Shown one piece after another: positions 1 through 9,300 of a stretch of 64,000 bases of DNA. Within the stretch, counting starts at the first letter, position 1. Every line of letters starts with the position of its first letter. Both the position numbers and the translations under genes were made by a program. The stretch covers positions 124,001-188,000 of the forward strand of contig CAWFEN010000014.1 in assembly GCA_963814865.1 (NCBI GenBank), in the 5' to 3' direction. This stretch comes from AP-15 sp963814865. Lineage in GTDB: Bacteria; Pseudomonadota; Alphaproteobacteria; ATCC43930; CGMCC-115725. The notes beneath the pieces are model-generated. The model was not told the origin of the DNA. It ran no database searches and worked only from the letters and a program-made list of their open reading frames with translations.

Positions 1-345
1 CTGGGGGTCGCCGCCCGCTACGCGCTGCGGCTGGGCATCGACGCGATCGAAGCACGGGTCAGGGCGCTCGGCGCACTGTTGCGGCGGGAGCTCGCAAAGC
101 GCCCCGGCATCAGCGTGCACGATCAGGGCGTCGAGCAATGCGGCATCGTCACCTTTCGGAAGGACGGCGAAGCGCCGGCCCGGACGCGCGACCGGCTGCG
201 CGCCCTGAACATCAACACCCACGTGTCCGGCGCCTCTCCGCTCGATCCGCCGGCGCGCGGATTCGACGCGCTCGTCCGCGCCAGCGTGCACTACTACAAC
301 GACGAATCCGAGGTCGAGCGCTTCGTCCGCGCCGCGGCAACATAG
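1..345 (+). CDS. PLP-dependent aminotransferase class V, C-terminal fragment
   Basis: The open frame enters from the left edge and ends with TAG, leaving 114 residues of the small C-terminal domain. The visible part has the shape of class V aminotransferases of the cysteine desulfurase / isopenicillin-N-epimerase type. A segment 'GIVTFRKDG' is followed by a short-helix region and then 'VRASVHYYNDESEV', which matches the family's terminal 'R-x-S-x-HYYN-T-x-EE' block. The lysine that binds PLP lies outside the window, so catalytic competence and substrate cannot be judged. No partner gene is visible upstream. Confidence 0.75.
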   Translation: MGVAARYALRLGIDAIEARVRALGALLRRELAKRPGISVHDQGVEQCGIVTFRKDGEAPARTRDRLRALNINTHVSGASPLDPPARGFDALVRASVHYYNDESEVERFVRAAAT

Positions 346-482
346 GGAGCCCGCCAGATCGCGCGGCGCTCTACCCGCCCCGCGAACCGCCATCGGCGCG
401 TTCCCCGACGACCGGATCTCGGGCATGCTGTGCCGATGCCGGACCATCGACGCGGCCGGACGCTCGCATGGGGTGGAGTGAG

Positions 483-854
483 ATGGATAATTCCAGGAAG
501 ACGGGTTTTGACGACCGATTGAACGCGGCGGCAAACGCGAAGAAGGCGGAATTGGAGAAGTTTCGTGCGAGATCCGGGGCAAACGACCCTGCATCCGCCG
601 ACCGCCAGGCCGCCCGGCAGGCGGTCGGCGCCGCTCGCGACGCGCGCGCTGCCGAGCGCAACGCTGCCCGGCTGGCCGGAATTGCCCGCGAGGCCGCCGA
701 GCAGACCGTCCGCGATGCCGCCGCGGCAGCCGAGCAGGAAGCGCGCGATGCCGAAATCGCGAAACAGGCCGCCGATGACGTTGCCCGGCAAGCCGAACGC
801 AAGGCCGCCCGCGACGCCCGCTACGCCGCCCGCAAGGCCCGCCCGCGAAAATGA
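483..854 (+). CDS. DUF6481 family protein
   Basis: A 123-residue, highly charged protein rich in Ala, Arg and Glu. The N-terminal block 'GFDDRLNAAANAKKAELEKF' is the signature of DUF6481, a small alphaproteobacterial family of unknown function. The rest is a predicted continuous helix with repeated 'ARDARAAERNAARLAG'-like units, likely a coiled coil. It has no signal peptide and no membrane segment. The chosen ATG follows a GGAG-type ribosome binding site. An in-frame ATG 15 bases upstream (468) is possible but less well placed. It stands alone between the aminotransferase and a convergent low-GC gene. Confidence 0.7.
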   Translation: MDNSRKTGFDDRLNAAANAKKAELEKFRARSGANDPASADRQAARQAVGAARDARAAERNAARLAGIAREAAEQTVRDAAAAAEQEARDAEIAKQAADDVARQAERKAARDARYAARKARPRK

Positions 855-980
855 CCGCGCGCCCCCTAGGCTCGCTCGCGGACCGACCGGCGTTTCAGCA
901 CCCGATCTGCTGGTGCCCAGCGCTGAGAGAACGCGGCCGCGCCGCACGCCGGTCGCCAATGCCTCAAGCCCTGGCCGCAC

Positions 981-1744
981 CTACGGTCGAGAGAAATTCG
1001 GCATCGCACGGGCCAAATGGATTATCCGACCTAGCGCCGATCCCCAAAATCTCGCGTTTTTGGCATAATTCGGATGATCACAGTGGACGTAGAGATTGCC
1101 AGAATTAGAGTCGGCGAACGACCAGACACTCGTTTGTTCATTATAATGACCTCCAAAGTTGTCGAGATATGCGGGTTTCCACTGCGAAATCAATTTCGGG
1201 AAACATTTAGAATTGTCGAGCACGTAGAACTCATTACGTGACAGGATGATTATCAAGCTGTTGTGAAGTTCCATAAATTCTTCGTAAAGTGACGTTGCAC
1301 ATATATCCTGCTGATCCCCGATTAGAGGCTGTGGCCATCGGATGGGGTTGTATTCACTACTCCATCCGATCTTCAGAAGATTCGACCAGCCCCACCTGTC
1401 CGAGGTTTCGTCAAAAGGAGCGCCTAGCAGCGCCCAAGTCAAGCCGTCGAGAAACTGCCAAAACGGCGAACCCGAGAGATTGCGATTGCGGACGCAAAGC
1501 AATTCTGCAAGCCGCAACTGTGCGTCAAAGGTCGGCGGATCGTCGTCACCCATGTAATCGCCAGCCGTGGCCATCCCTACATAGTAGATGCCTCCCTCCG
1601 TCCGTAACCGTGGTCCGGCCCACGGCACCAAGATCTCCCGCTAAGCTTCCATCCGGCCGGGGTGCGAGTGGACCTGCGGCTAATGCGCTCCTGACTCTTC
1701 GCTAGCTCGCCAAACGTCGCCGGCGTCATCAGTGTGTTGGGCAT
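981..1744 (-). CDS. uncharacterised protein, frameshifted; possible uracil-DNA-glycosylase-like fold
   Basis: The clear reading frame is 981-1631 (216 aa), but it has no good start: its first possible codon is TTG and a stop lies just upstream. In another frame an ATG at 1744 has a strong GAGGAGG ribosome binding site. That frame gives 'MPNTLMTPATFGELAKSQER' and then 'PAGWK', and can be joined near 1635-1650 to 'REILVPWAGPRLRTEGGIYY' in the downstream frame. The joined protein is about 254 aa. The motif 'YYVGMATAGDY' recalls the glycine-rich start of uracil-DNA-glycosylase-like proteins, but I cannot confirm the family. AT content is clearly higher than in its neighbours, which suggests acquisition by transfer. 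Confidence 0.5.
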
Positions 1745-1751
1745 ATGCCGA

Positions 1752-1758
1752 CCTCCTC
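1752..1758 (-). promoter_or_regulatory. strong ribosome binding site that fixes the start at 1744
   Basis: On the minus strand the sequence reads GAGGAGG, seven bases before the ATG at 1744. It is a near-perfect anti-SD match, better than most sites in this window. It is the main reason to extend the 981-1631 frame upstream through a frameshift. Confidence 0.6.
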
Positions 1759-1866
1759 GCGAAAGTTGTCTCGGCTCACCGTCGCGCCGGGATCGGGGGA
1801 TATTCCCACATTGGAGCAAGCGCAGGGCGGAAAAGCGCAGCGCATTCCGACTTGCACTGCCCCCAT

Positions 1867-2325
1867 TCAGTCGAGCGGGTAGTCGTAGCGGATGAAGCCG
1901 TTGAAACGGGCGATGCGGTCGTAGAGGGAGCGCGCGGTTGCGTTGTCTTCCTTGGTCGTCCAGTAGAGGCGCAGGCAGTGGCGTTCGCGGGCGATGGCGG
2001 CGACGGCTTCGATCAGCTTGCGCCCGATGCCAGCGCGGCGGGCGGCGGGATCGACGAACAAATCTTGCAGATAGCAGACCTCTTTAGGGCTCCAGGCATG
2101 GGCGTGAAACAAATAGTGAACGATGCCGACAAGCGGTGCGCCGGTGCCGTCCAACCGCGCTCCCAGGCCGCGAATCGGGCTTTCCTCCGCGATCAGCCGC
2201 TGCCAGGTGTGCTCGTAGATCTCGTCCGGCAATTGCGTCTCGTAAAACCCGAGATACCCGCGCCACAGTGCGGCCCAGCGGTTGCGATCGTCTGCGGCGA
2301 GCCCGGTAATCACGATCTCGGCCAT
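1867..2325 (-). CDS. GNAT family N-acetyltransferase
   Basis: 152 residues with the complete GNAT core. The central strand 'CYLQDLFVDPAARRAGIGRK' contains the acetyl-CoA pyrophosphate-binding loop (R-x-x-G-I/V-G, here RRAGIGRK). It is followed by 'LIEAVAAIARERH' and then 'LRLYWTTKEDNATARSLYDR', the usual C-terminal strand and helix. The family transfers acetyl from acetyl-CoA to an amine, but the substrate cannot be told from sequence. It is transcribed away from the persulfide dioxygenase gene at 2395, with about 70 bases between the two starts. Confidence 0.85.
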   Translation of the reverse strand: MAEIVITGLAADDRNRWAALWRGYLGFYETQLPDEIYEHTWQRLIAEESPIRGLGARLDGTGAPLVGIVHYLFHAHAWSPKEVCYLQDLFVDPAARRAGIGRKLIEAVAAIARERHCLRLYWTTKEDNATARSLYDRIARFNGFIRYDYPLD

Positions 2326-2394
2326 CTCGAGCGATATCCCTTTTGCTGGAGGAAATGATAAAATAACCGCTTCGGCACATTCCGGGAGTGGGCG

Positions 2395-3495
2395 ATGTTG
2401 GTATTTCGACAGCTTTTCGATCCGCCGTCATCGACCTACACCTATCTGCTCGGCGACCGCGCCAGCGGGACCGCGATCGTCATCGACCCGGTGTTCGAGC
2501 AGGTCAGGCGCGACGCGGCGCTGATCGCCGAGCTCGACTTGAAGCTCGTCTATACGCTCGAAACCCATGTCCATGCCGATCATGTGACCGGCGCCTGGCT
2601 CCTCAGGCGGCAGACCGGGTGCCGCATCGCGCTGTCGGCCGATAGCGGTGCGGAAGGGGCCGACCGCTATCTGGTCGAGGACGACGTCGTCGCCTTCGGC
2701 GGGCGCAATCTGGGGGTCCGCAAGACGCCGGGGCACACCAATGGCTGCCTGACCTATGTGCTCGACGACCGCAGCATGGCGTTCACCGGCGATTGCCTGA
2801 TGGTGCGCGGCAGCGGGCGCACCGATTTCCAGCAGGGCGACCCGCACGCGATGTACCGCTCGGTGCACCAGCAGATCTTCACCCTGCCGGATGATTGCCT
2901 CTTGTACCCGGCGCATGATTACCGCGGCCTGACGGTGACCAGCGTGCGCGAGGAGCGCCGCTTCAACCCGCGCCTCGGCGGCGAGACCGGCGAGGCCGAC
3001 TTTACCGGCTACATGAACAATCTGCGCCTGGCGCATCCGAAAAAACTGGATGTCGCGGTGCCGGCCAATCTCCAATGCGGTCGGCCGGACAGCGAGATCG
3101 ATGTCACTGCAGCGCCGGGCTGGGCGCCGCTGCGCTACAGCTTTGCCGGGATCTGGGAGATCGACCCGCATGGGCTCGAAGAGCATGCGCGCGATATCCA
3201 GGTCCTCGACGTGCGCGAGGCCAACGAATTTATCGGTCCGCTCGGCCATATCCGCGGCGCGGTCCTGATCCCATTGGGCGCATTGGCCGGACGCGCCGGC
3301 GAACTCGCGCATGACCGCCCGATCGTCGCGGTCTGCCGTGCCGGCAGCCGCTCGGCGCAGGCTACCGTGATCCTGCGCGAAGCCGGCTTTGCCGATGTCG
3401 CCAACCTTTCGGGCGGCATGCTGCGCTGGCGCGCCGAAGGCCACCCGGTCGAAGGCGGCACCCCGCTCGACCCCATCCTCGAATATTCCATCTGA
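2395..3495 (+). CDS. persulfide dioxygenase-sulfurtransferase fusion (ETHE1-like MBL fold plus rhodanese)
   Basis: A 366-residue two-domain cytoplasmic protein. Residues 1-235 are a metallo-beta-lactamase fold with the metal ligands 'THVHADH' and 'TPGHT', the ETHE1 signature 'FTGDCLMVRGSGRTDFQQGD', and 'YPAHDY'. Residues 260-355 are a rhodanese domain with the active loop 'CRAGSRS', so the sulfurtransferase cysteine is present. ETHE1-type enzymes oxidise glutathione persulfide to sulfite, and a fused rhodanese can turn sulfite and persulfide into thiosulfate (the PRF and CstB arrangement). The gene stands alone, with no sqr or CstR-like regulator next to it. It probably acts in sulfide or cysteine detoxification. 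Confidence 0.9.
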   Translation: MLVFRQLFDPPSSTYTYLLGDRASGTAIVIDPVFEQVRRDAALIAELDLKLVYTLETHVHADHVTGAWLLRRQTGCRIALSADSGAEGADRYLVEDDVVAFGGRNLGVRKTPGHTNGCLTYVLDDRSMAFTGDCLMVRGSGRTDFQQGDPHAMYRSVHQQIFTLPDDCLLYPAHDYRGLTVTSVREERRFNPRLGGETGEADFTGYMNNLRLAHPKKLDVAVPANLQCGRPDSEIDVTAAPGWAPLRYSFAGIWEIDPHGLEEHARDIQVLDVREANEFIGPLGHIRGAVLIPLGALAGRAGELAHDRPIVAVCRAGSRSAQATVILREAGFADVANLSGGMLRWRAEGHPVEGGTPLDPILEYSI

Positions 3496-3604
3496 CCGCC
3501 GCCCTCTCCGGCCGCAGGGTCGCAAAGCCGAAACAACCCTCCTCGACGCGCGAGGGGCACTCCAAACCGGTCGCGACTTGCTCAGAAGGCGACGAGACCG
3601 GGCG

Positions 3605-3886
3605 TCAGGCGGCAACAGAGAGCCGCAGTCCGAGGGCTTTCAGGACCCTGGCCACGGTCGCAAACTCCGGATTTCCGTTCGGCGACAGTGCCTTGTAGAG
3701 ATTGGCGCGGCCGAGGCCGGCGGCCTGGGCAATCTCGGTCATGCCCTTGGCGCGAGCGACGTCCCCAAGCGCCGCCTTCAGTAAATCGGGGTCGCCATCC
3801 TCCAGAACGGCATCGAGATAGGCGGCGATGTCTTCTTTGGTCTCCAGAGTTTCGGCCGCATCCCAACGGCGAGTTGTGCGAGCCAT
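3605..3886 (-). CDS. antitoxin, HigA-like HTH protein of a RelE-type module
   Basis: 93 residues. The N-terminus 'MARTTRRWDAAETLETKEDI' and the XRE-like helix-turn-helix 'MTEIAQAAGLGRANLYKALS' are characteristic of the 'putative addiction module antidote' family paired with RelE/HigB-like toxins. I start at the ATG at 3886 rather than the in-frame ATG at 4024 because 4024 lies inside the toxin gene and a GAGAGGA site precedes 3886. It begins 10 bases after the toxin stop, giving toxin-first order. Such antitoxins usually bind their own promoter with the toxin. Confidence 0.85.
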   Translation of the reverse strand: MARTTRRWDAAETLETKEDIAAYLDAVLEDGDPDLLKAALGDVARAKGMTEIAQAAGLGRANLYKALSPNGNPEFATVARVLKALGLRLSVAA

Positions 3887-3896
3887 TTTGTCCTCT

Positions 3897-4151
3897 CTAA
3901 ACTTCCCGTGCCAATTCGAAGGCGTGCGCGATGTCGCGATCCTGGTTTCGTTTGTCGCCGCCGCAGAGCAGGACGACCATGCTCTCGCCACGCCGGACGA
4001 AATACACCCGGTAACCAGGACCATAATCGATCCGCATCTCCGACACGCCGTTACCCACCGGCTTGACGTCGCCGGGATTGCCGAGCGAGAGACGCCGGAT
4101 CCGAACCGTGATGCGGGCGCGCGCCTCGCAAAGCTGGATGCCTATGCGCAT
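3897..4151 (-). CDS. RelE/ParE-superfamily toxin, N-terminus degraded
   Basis: The 84-residue frame carries the conserved core of the toxin family partnered with the downstream antitoxin. 'ARITVRIRRLSLGNPGDVKP' is followed by 'MRIDYGPGYRVYFV' and 'VVLLCGGDKRNQDRDI'. Family members act as ribosome-dependent RNases. What is missing is the usual first 15-20 residues with an aromatic 'F-x-x-W-L' segment: here the frame starts 'MRIGIQLCEARARI', and an in-frame stop lies 12 codons upstream. The upstream DNA is AT-rich. The toxin may be inactivated by erosion of its 5' end, or a sequence error may hide the true start. Confidence 0.75.
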   Translation of the reverse strand: MRIGIQLCEARARITVRIRRLSLGNPGDVKPVGNGVSEMRIDYGPGYRVYFVRRGESMVVLLCGGDKRNQDRDIAHAFELAREV

Positions 4152-4512
4152 TATATCGCGGCGTATTACGTAGGTGCCGTTATCTTATTACAAATTCTGC
4201 CGAATTTTGGCGGGAATGCTACCTTTGAAATCATGATCAAGGTCAAAGAACTTTGCGTGGGAGAACCAGATCCATTTCCTGAATTTTAGACCGTTACGCG
4301 GTGGTGATTGGCGCGATAACGTCCCTGGCTCAGCTCAAGCCTGCGCCTTGGCGAACCACGTCGACCACGGCGACCGCACTCGCGACCCCTGTAGCCAACG
4401 CATAGCTGGACGACAAGACGCGCATATTTCGTATCCGACGGGCGGCGCGGGCGTGCTACACTTTTCACTGAGGAAACGGGCGTCTCTCGCAACCACCAGG
4501 AAAGGGACGGAA
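4152..4512. other. intergenic region, no gene seen
   Basis: 361 bases between the toxin start and the deacylase start. The left 150 bases are AT-rich for this genome and probably hold the toxin-antitoxin promoter and the lost toxin 5' end. I see no convincing small gene, tRNA or terminator. The right half must contain the leader of the deacylase, with a purine-rich AAAGGGACGG just before its ATG. Confidence 0.5.
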
Positions 4513-6216
4513 ATGGCGTATGATCTGCTGATCAAGAACGGCCGCATCGTCGACGGCTCCGGCATGCCGATGTTTCGCGGCGATGTCGGCGTCAAGGACG
4601 GCAAGATTGTCGAAATCGGCAAATTGAGCGGCCCGGCCAACAAAACGATCGACGCCGCCGGCCAGGTGGTGGCGCCGGGCTTTGTCGACAATCACTGCCA
4701 CTACGACGCGCAAGTCACTTGGGATCCGTTGTGCTCGTTCTCTCCCGAACACGGCGTCACTTCGGTCATGTTCGGCAATTGCTCGCTGTCCCTGGCGCCG
4801 GTGCGCCGCGGCACCGAAAAGCGGGTCGCCGAGTTCCTGTCCTACGTCGAAGCGATCCCGATGGAAGTGCTGAACACCGTCGAGGTCGATTGGGAGACGA
4901 TCCCGCAATACATGGACCGGCTCGACCATCATCTCGGCGTCAATGTCGGCAATCTGATCGGCCATTCGACGGTGCGCTACTATGTGATGGGCGACGAGTG
5001 CCAGAAGCGCACCGCCACCGACGACGAGATCAAGAAGATGCAGGATGTCGTCCGCGACGGCATCGCCGGCGGCGCGCTCGGCCTGTCGGTGTCGCGCAAC
5101 AAGGGTCATTACGACCCGCAGGGCGTCCATATCCCGGCGTTGTGGGCGGATGAAAAGGAGATCTTCGCGCTCGGCGACGTGCTCCGCGAAATGGGCACCG
5201 GCATCATCCAATCGGGCGGCGGCCGGGTCGCCGAGCTCGACAACGGCCTGATGGCGCGTCTGTCGGAGGCGACCGGGCGCACCGTCATCTACAACAACCT
5301 CGGCCAGACCGTGCGCGAGCCCGATGCCTGGAAACAGCACATGGCGCGGGTCGAGGAGACCTCGAAGGCCGGCATCCGCGCCTATCCGCTGTGCAGCCCG
5401 AACCGCGTCACCCAGACCTTCACGATGCGCAACTGCCAGGTGTTCCGCGGCTCGCCGACCTGGCACCCGATCCTGTTGTCCTCGGACGACGAAAAGCTGA
5501 AGGCCTATGCCGACCCGGCAATCCGGCAGAAACTGCACGAGGAAGTCGTCGAGCACTCGGTTCAGGTGCCGGCCGCCGGCTACTCGAAGGAGTGGTACAA
5601 TTACATGTGGGTCGAGACGCCGGTCCTGGAAAAGAACCAGGGGCTCAAGGGCAAGACCATCGGTCAGATCGCCAAGGAGCAGAACAAGCGGGTTATCGAC
5701 GCCTTCCTCGACCTCGTCGTCGAAGAGAACCTCGACACCGGCCTGATGCAGTCGGAAAACAATGTCGACGACGAAGCGATGGCGAAGATCCTGACCTATC
5801 CGAACGCCATCGTCGGGCTGTCGGATGGCGGCGCGCATGTGCAGTTCCACGGCGGCTACGGCTATTGCACGCGTCTGCTCTCGGAATGGGTGCGCGAGAA
5901 GCAGGTCATGACCCTGGAGCACGCGGTGCGGCGGCTGACCTTCGACTCGGCCTCGGCGTTGGGGCTGTACGACCGCGGGCTGTTGCGCCCCGGCATGGCG
6001 GCCGACATCGTGATCTTCGATCCCGACACGGTGCGTCCATTGCCCGAGAGCATCGTTCATGACTTCCCGGCGGGCGGCTGGCGGGTCAAGGAGCCGGCGG
6101 CCGGCATCATGGCGACGATCGTCAACGGCGAGGTGCTGATGGAGAACGGCAAGCACACCGGAGCGCTCCCAGGCCGAGTGCTGCGCAACACCTACTACCA
6201 CGCCAACCACGCCTGA
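4513..6216 (+). CDS. amidohydrolase, N-acyl-D-amino-acid deacylase family
   Basis: 567 residues. The N-terminal beta-sandwich entry 'DLLIKNGRIVDGSGMP' leads into 'APGFVDNHCHYDAQVTWDP', which supplies the H-x-H metal ligands. 'VMFGNCSLSLAPV' holds the cysteine typical of D-aminoacylases. Near the C-terminus 'IVGLSDGGAHVQFHG' gives the catalytic aspartate, and 'GLYDRGLLRPGMAADIVIFD' closes the family pattern. Relatives hydrolyse N-acyl-D-amino acids or related amides. The true substrate is not fixed by sequence, and many members in this class are misnamed. It is a single-gene unit ended by a good terminator. A second, more distant family member lies at 11820-13431. Confidence 0.88.
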   Translation: MAYDLLIKNGRIVDGSGMPMFRGDVGVKDGKIVEIGKLSGPANKTIDAAGQVVAPGFVDNHCHYDAQVTWDPLCSFSPEHGVTSVMFGNCSLSLAPVRRGTEKRVAEFLSYVEAIPMEVLNTVEVDWETIPQYMDRLDHHLGVNVGNLIGHSTVRYYVMGDECQKRTATDDEIKKMQDVVRDGIAGGALGLSVSRNKGHYDPQGVHIPALWADEKEIFALGDVLREMGTGIIQSGGGRVAELDNGLMARLSEATGRTVIYNNLGQTVREPDAWKQHMARVEETSKAGIRAYPLCSPNRVTQTFTMRNCQVFRGSPTWHPILLSSDDEKLKAYADPAIRQKLHEEVVEHSVQVPAAGYSKEWYNYMWVETPVLEKNQGLKGKTIGQIAKEQNKRVIDAFLDLVVEENLDTGLMQSENNVDDEAMAKILTYPNAIVGLSDGGAHVQFHGGYGYCTRLLSEWVREKQVMTLEHAVRRLTFDSASALGLYDRGLLRPGMAADIVIFDPDTVRPLPESIVHDFPAGGWRVKEPAAGIMATIVNGEVLMENGKHTGALPGRVLRNTYYHANHA

Positions 6217-6239
6217 CCTGATCGCACAACTGGTCGAAA

Positions 6240-6276
6240 ACCGCCCGCGGCTCAGGTTGCGGGCGGTCTTTTTTTT
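6240..6276 (+). terminator. Rho-independent terminator after the deacylase gene
   Basis: A 9-bp perfect stem (ACCGCCCGC at 6240-6248 with GCGGGCGGT at 6259-6267) and a 10-base loop are followed by CT and a run of eight T residues. It lies 23 bases after the deacylase stop and also separates it from the convergent repeat-protein gene. Confidence 0.9.
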
Positions 6277-6351
6277 GCGCCGGGAATGCTGGTTCAGAGC
6301 GGTTGCCGGGCAGGCCGGTGGTGCCGGCCGCTGCCGTCTTTTCCAAGTGAC

Positions 6352-9300
6352 CTATTTGATGAAAAAGATGTCGCTGGCGGTGAGGGTCGGGTGGTCGGTC
6401 AGCGTCGCGATGCGTTCGCTGGCATGGGCCTTGCCGATGCCGTCCGCGTCGTAGAACAGCCCTCCCGTTTTCGTGTTGTAGGCGAACCGGTTCGCCGTCG
6501 TGGCGAAGGTGCCGTTGATGTCGGGCGAGAACAGGGCCTTTGCGATCGGCTGCGGGGTCGCGGTGCCCTTGCCCTCGTCGGCGCCGAGGTTAAAGCCCGC
6601 ATCGCGAAAGACGATCTTGTCGAGGCCGTGGGTGAAGTCGGTGATCGTGTTCGCGTCTGGGCTGGCGGCCGAGCCGGATGTGGCGAACACGAATTGGTCG
6701 GCGCCGGCGCCGCCGGTCAATTTGGCGTGCTGTCCTGCGGTCAGGATGTCGGTTCCGGCGCCACCCACCAAAACGGCCAGGTCGGATGCCGATACCCCGG
6801 CTTCGCTGAGCGTGTTGCCGTTTCCCCCGCCGATCACCGTGATCGTCGCGGCCGACGTCCCGGCAAAATTGCCATTGGTCAGGGAAAGAGTATTGGCGCC
6901 GCCATTGGCGAGCCGGTAGGTCTCGACCCCGCTGACCCCCGTTGCCGCGATCTTGCCCGCGCCCGTCATCTGCAGCCGATTGCTGCCGCCGCCACCCTGC
7001 ACGATGTCCGTCATCGCCAGGGAGACGACGGAGAATTCGAAAATGTCGGCGCCGGCGCCGCCGATAAACACATCTGTGCCGGCGCCGCCGACCATGATCG
7101 TCTTGTCGTTCGCGCCAGCCAGGTGTGCGTCGATCGTGTTGGCGGAATCGCCACCCGCCACGGTGATTGTCGCCCCTGTCACTCCGGCAAAATTGCCGGC
7201 CGTCAAGGTCAGGTCGTTGGCGCCGCCATTGGCGAGCCGGTAGATCTCGACCTGGCTGACCCCGCCCGCCGCGACCGCGCCGGCACTCGTCAGAAACAGG
7301 GTGTCGTTGCCGCCGCCGCCTTTGACAACATCGCTCGCTGACAGGGTCGCGATCGAAAATCTGAACGTGTCGTTGCCCGGCCCGCCAGTGAATACATCTT
7401 TGCCGTCCCCGCCGATCATGACCAAGTGGTCGCCGGCGCCAACCAGATGCGCATCGATTGTGTTGCCGGAATCGCCGCCGGCCACGGTGATCGTCGCCCC
7501 TGTCACTCCGGCAAAATTGCCGGTCGTCAGGGTCAGCTTGTTGGCGTGGCCATTGGCGAGGTCGTAGGTCTCGACCTGGCTGACCCCGCCTGCCGCGACC
7601 GTGCCGGGGCTTGTCAGAAACAGGGTGTCGTTGCCGCTGCCGCCCTTGACGACATCGCTCGCCGAGAGGTTCGCGGCAGAAAATCTGAAACTATCGTTCC
7701 CAGGGCCGCCGGTGAAGACGTCTTTGCCGGCGCCGCCGACCATGATTGCATGGTCGCTCGCACTAACCAGATGTGCGTCGACCGTGTTGCCGGAATTGCC
7801 GCCCTCCACGGTGATCGTCGCCCCCGTCACTCCAGCAAAATTTCCCGCTGTCAGGGTGATCTTGTTGGCGCCGCCATTGGCGAGGTCGTAGGTCTCGACC
7901 TGGCCGACCCCGCCCGCCGCGACCGTGCCGGCGCTGGTCAGAAACAGGGTGTCGCTGCCGCCGCCGCCTATGACGACATCGCTTGCCGACAGATCCGCGA
8001 CCGAAAATCTGAACGTGTCGGCGCCGGCATTGCCGGAGAACACATCCGTGCCGGCGCCGCCGATAAACACATCGCTGCCGCTGCCGCCGGTGACGGTGGT
8101 CCGGTCGGGCGCAGAGAGCGCGCCGTCGTCGACGGTGTCGCCGGCATTGCCGTCGATCACCGTGATCGCCGTCCCGGCAGTGCCGATGAAATTGGCGGCA
8201 ATCAGCTGGAGGCTGTTCGGCTTGCCGTCGGCGAGCCGATAGGTCTCGACCCCGCCGACCCCGGTGGCGGTGACCGTGCCGGCGCTGGTCATGACCAGCT
8301 CGTCAGCGCCCGAGCCACCCCGCACTGTATCGCCCGCCGTGAGCGCGGCAGCCGAGAAGTCGAAAGTGTCGGCGCCCGCGCGGCCCGTGAAGATGTCCTT
8401 GCCGGGGCCGCCGACAAAGACATCGTTGCCGGTGCCGCCTTTGACGGTTGCTTGCTCGGCTGCGGTCAATGCGGCGGCGTTGACGGTGTCGCCGGCATTG
8501 CCGTCGACGACGGTAATCGCATTGCCGGCGAGACCAGCCAAATCCGATGGCTTCAAGGCGAGGCTGGCGGGCGCGATCAGGCGCACCGTCGCAAAGCCGC
8601 TGAAGTCGGGCGCGAGGCTGATTTTGCCGCCGATATGGAAATCGATCTCGTTATTGCCGCCACCGCCATTGACGACGCCGTCAAAGACGGCGCCCGGCTG
8701 GACAACCAGCTTGTCGTCCCCGGTGCCGAACGCAATCGCGGTCCCGCCGGCGCCGACGATGGTGCCCGCATTGGTGACGGTATTGTCGGCAGCGTCGTCG
8801 AAATCGATGCCGATGCCGGCGGTGCCGACAGCCGCAATCGTCCCAAAATTGGTTATCGCGACCGACTGGGTGACCGTCCCGGCAGCGTGCACCCCGTAAT
8901 ATCCTCCTTCGATCAGCGAGGTGCGCGTGCCGGCCGAGCCGTTGGTGACATTACCCGCGGGGATGCCGACACCGGCGCTCGCCCCCGCCACCGTGCCGTA
9001 ATTGGCGAGGGTTCCCGTGGTCCCAAATACGACGCCGGCGCTCTTTATCGAAGAGCCGATCGCCGATGGGTCGGGGCCAGGTGGATCGGCGACGATCCGC
9101 GCCTGGGTCGCAACGCTGCTGCCGTTCACGACATCGCCGGTGCTCATCGAGACGCCATAGACAGTGAAGCTCGGATCGCTGGCGCTGATCGTGCCGGTAT
9201 TGGTGACCATGCTGCCAGCCGATCCGGGCAAATTGACGCCGGTGAAGCTGGCCGCGATCAGCGCCGCCGTGCCGATGTTGGCGACATCCCCGCCGCCTCG

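Noticed and set aside
4465..6210. Long minus-strand open frame opposite the deacylase gene
   Set aside because: High-GC antisense shadow. The plus strand has full family motifs, and the minus frame has His/Arg/Asp-rich composition with no domain or RBS.
6922..8250. Regular 324-bp repeats considered as a CRISPR or satellite array
   Set aside because: The repeats are in frame and encode RTX nonapeptides. The unit is far too long and there are no unique spacers.
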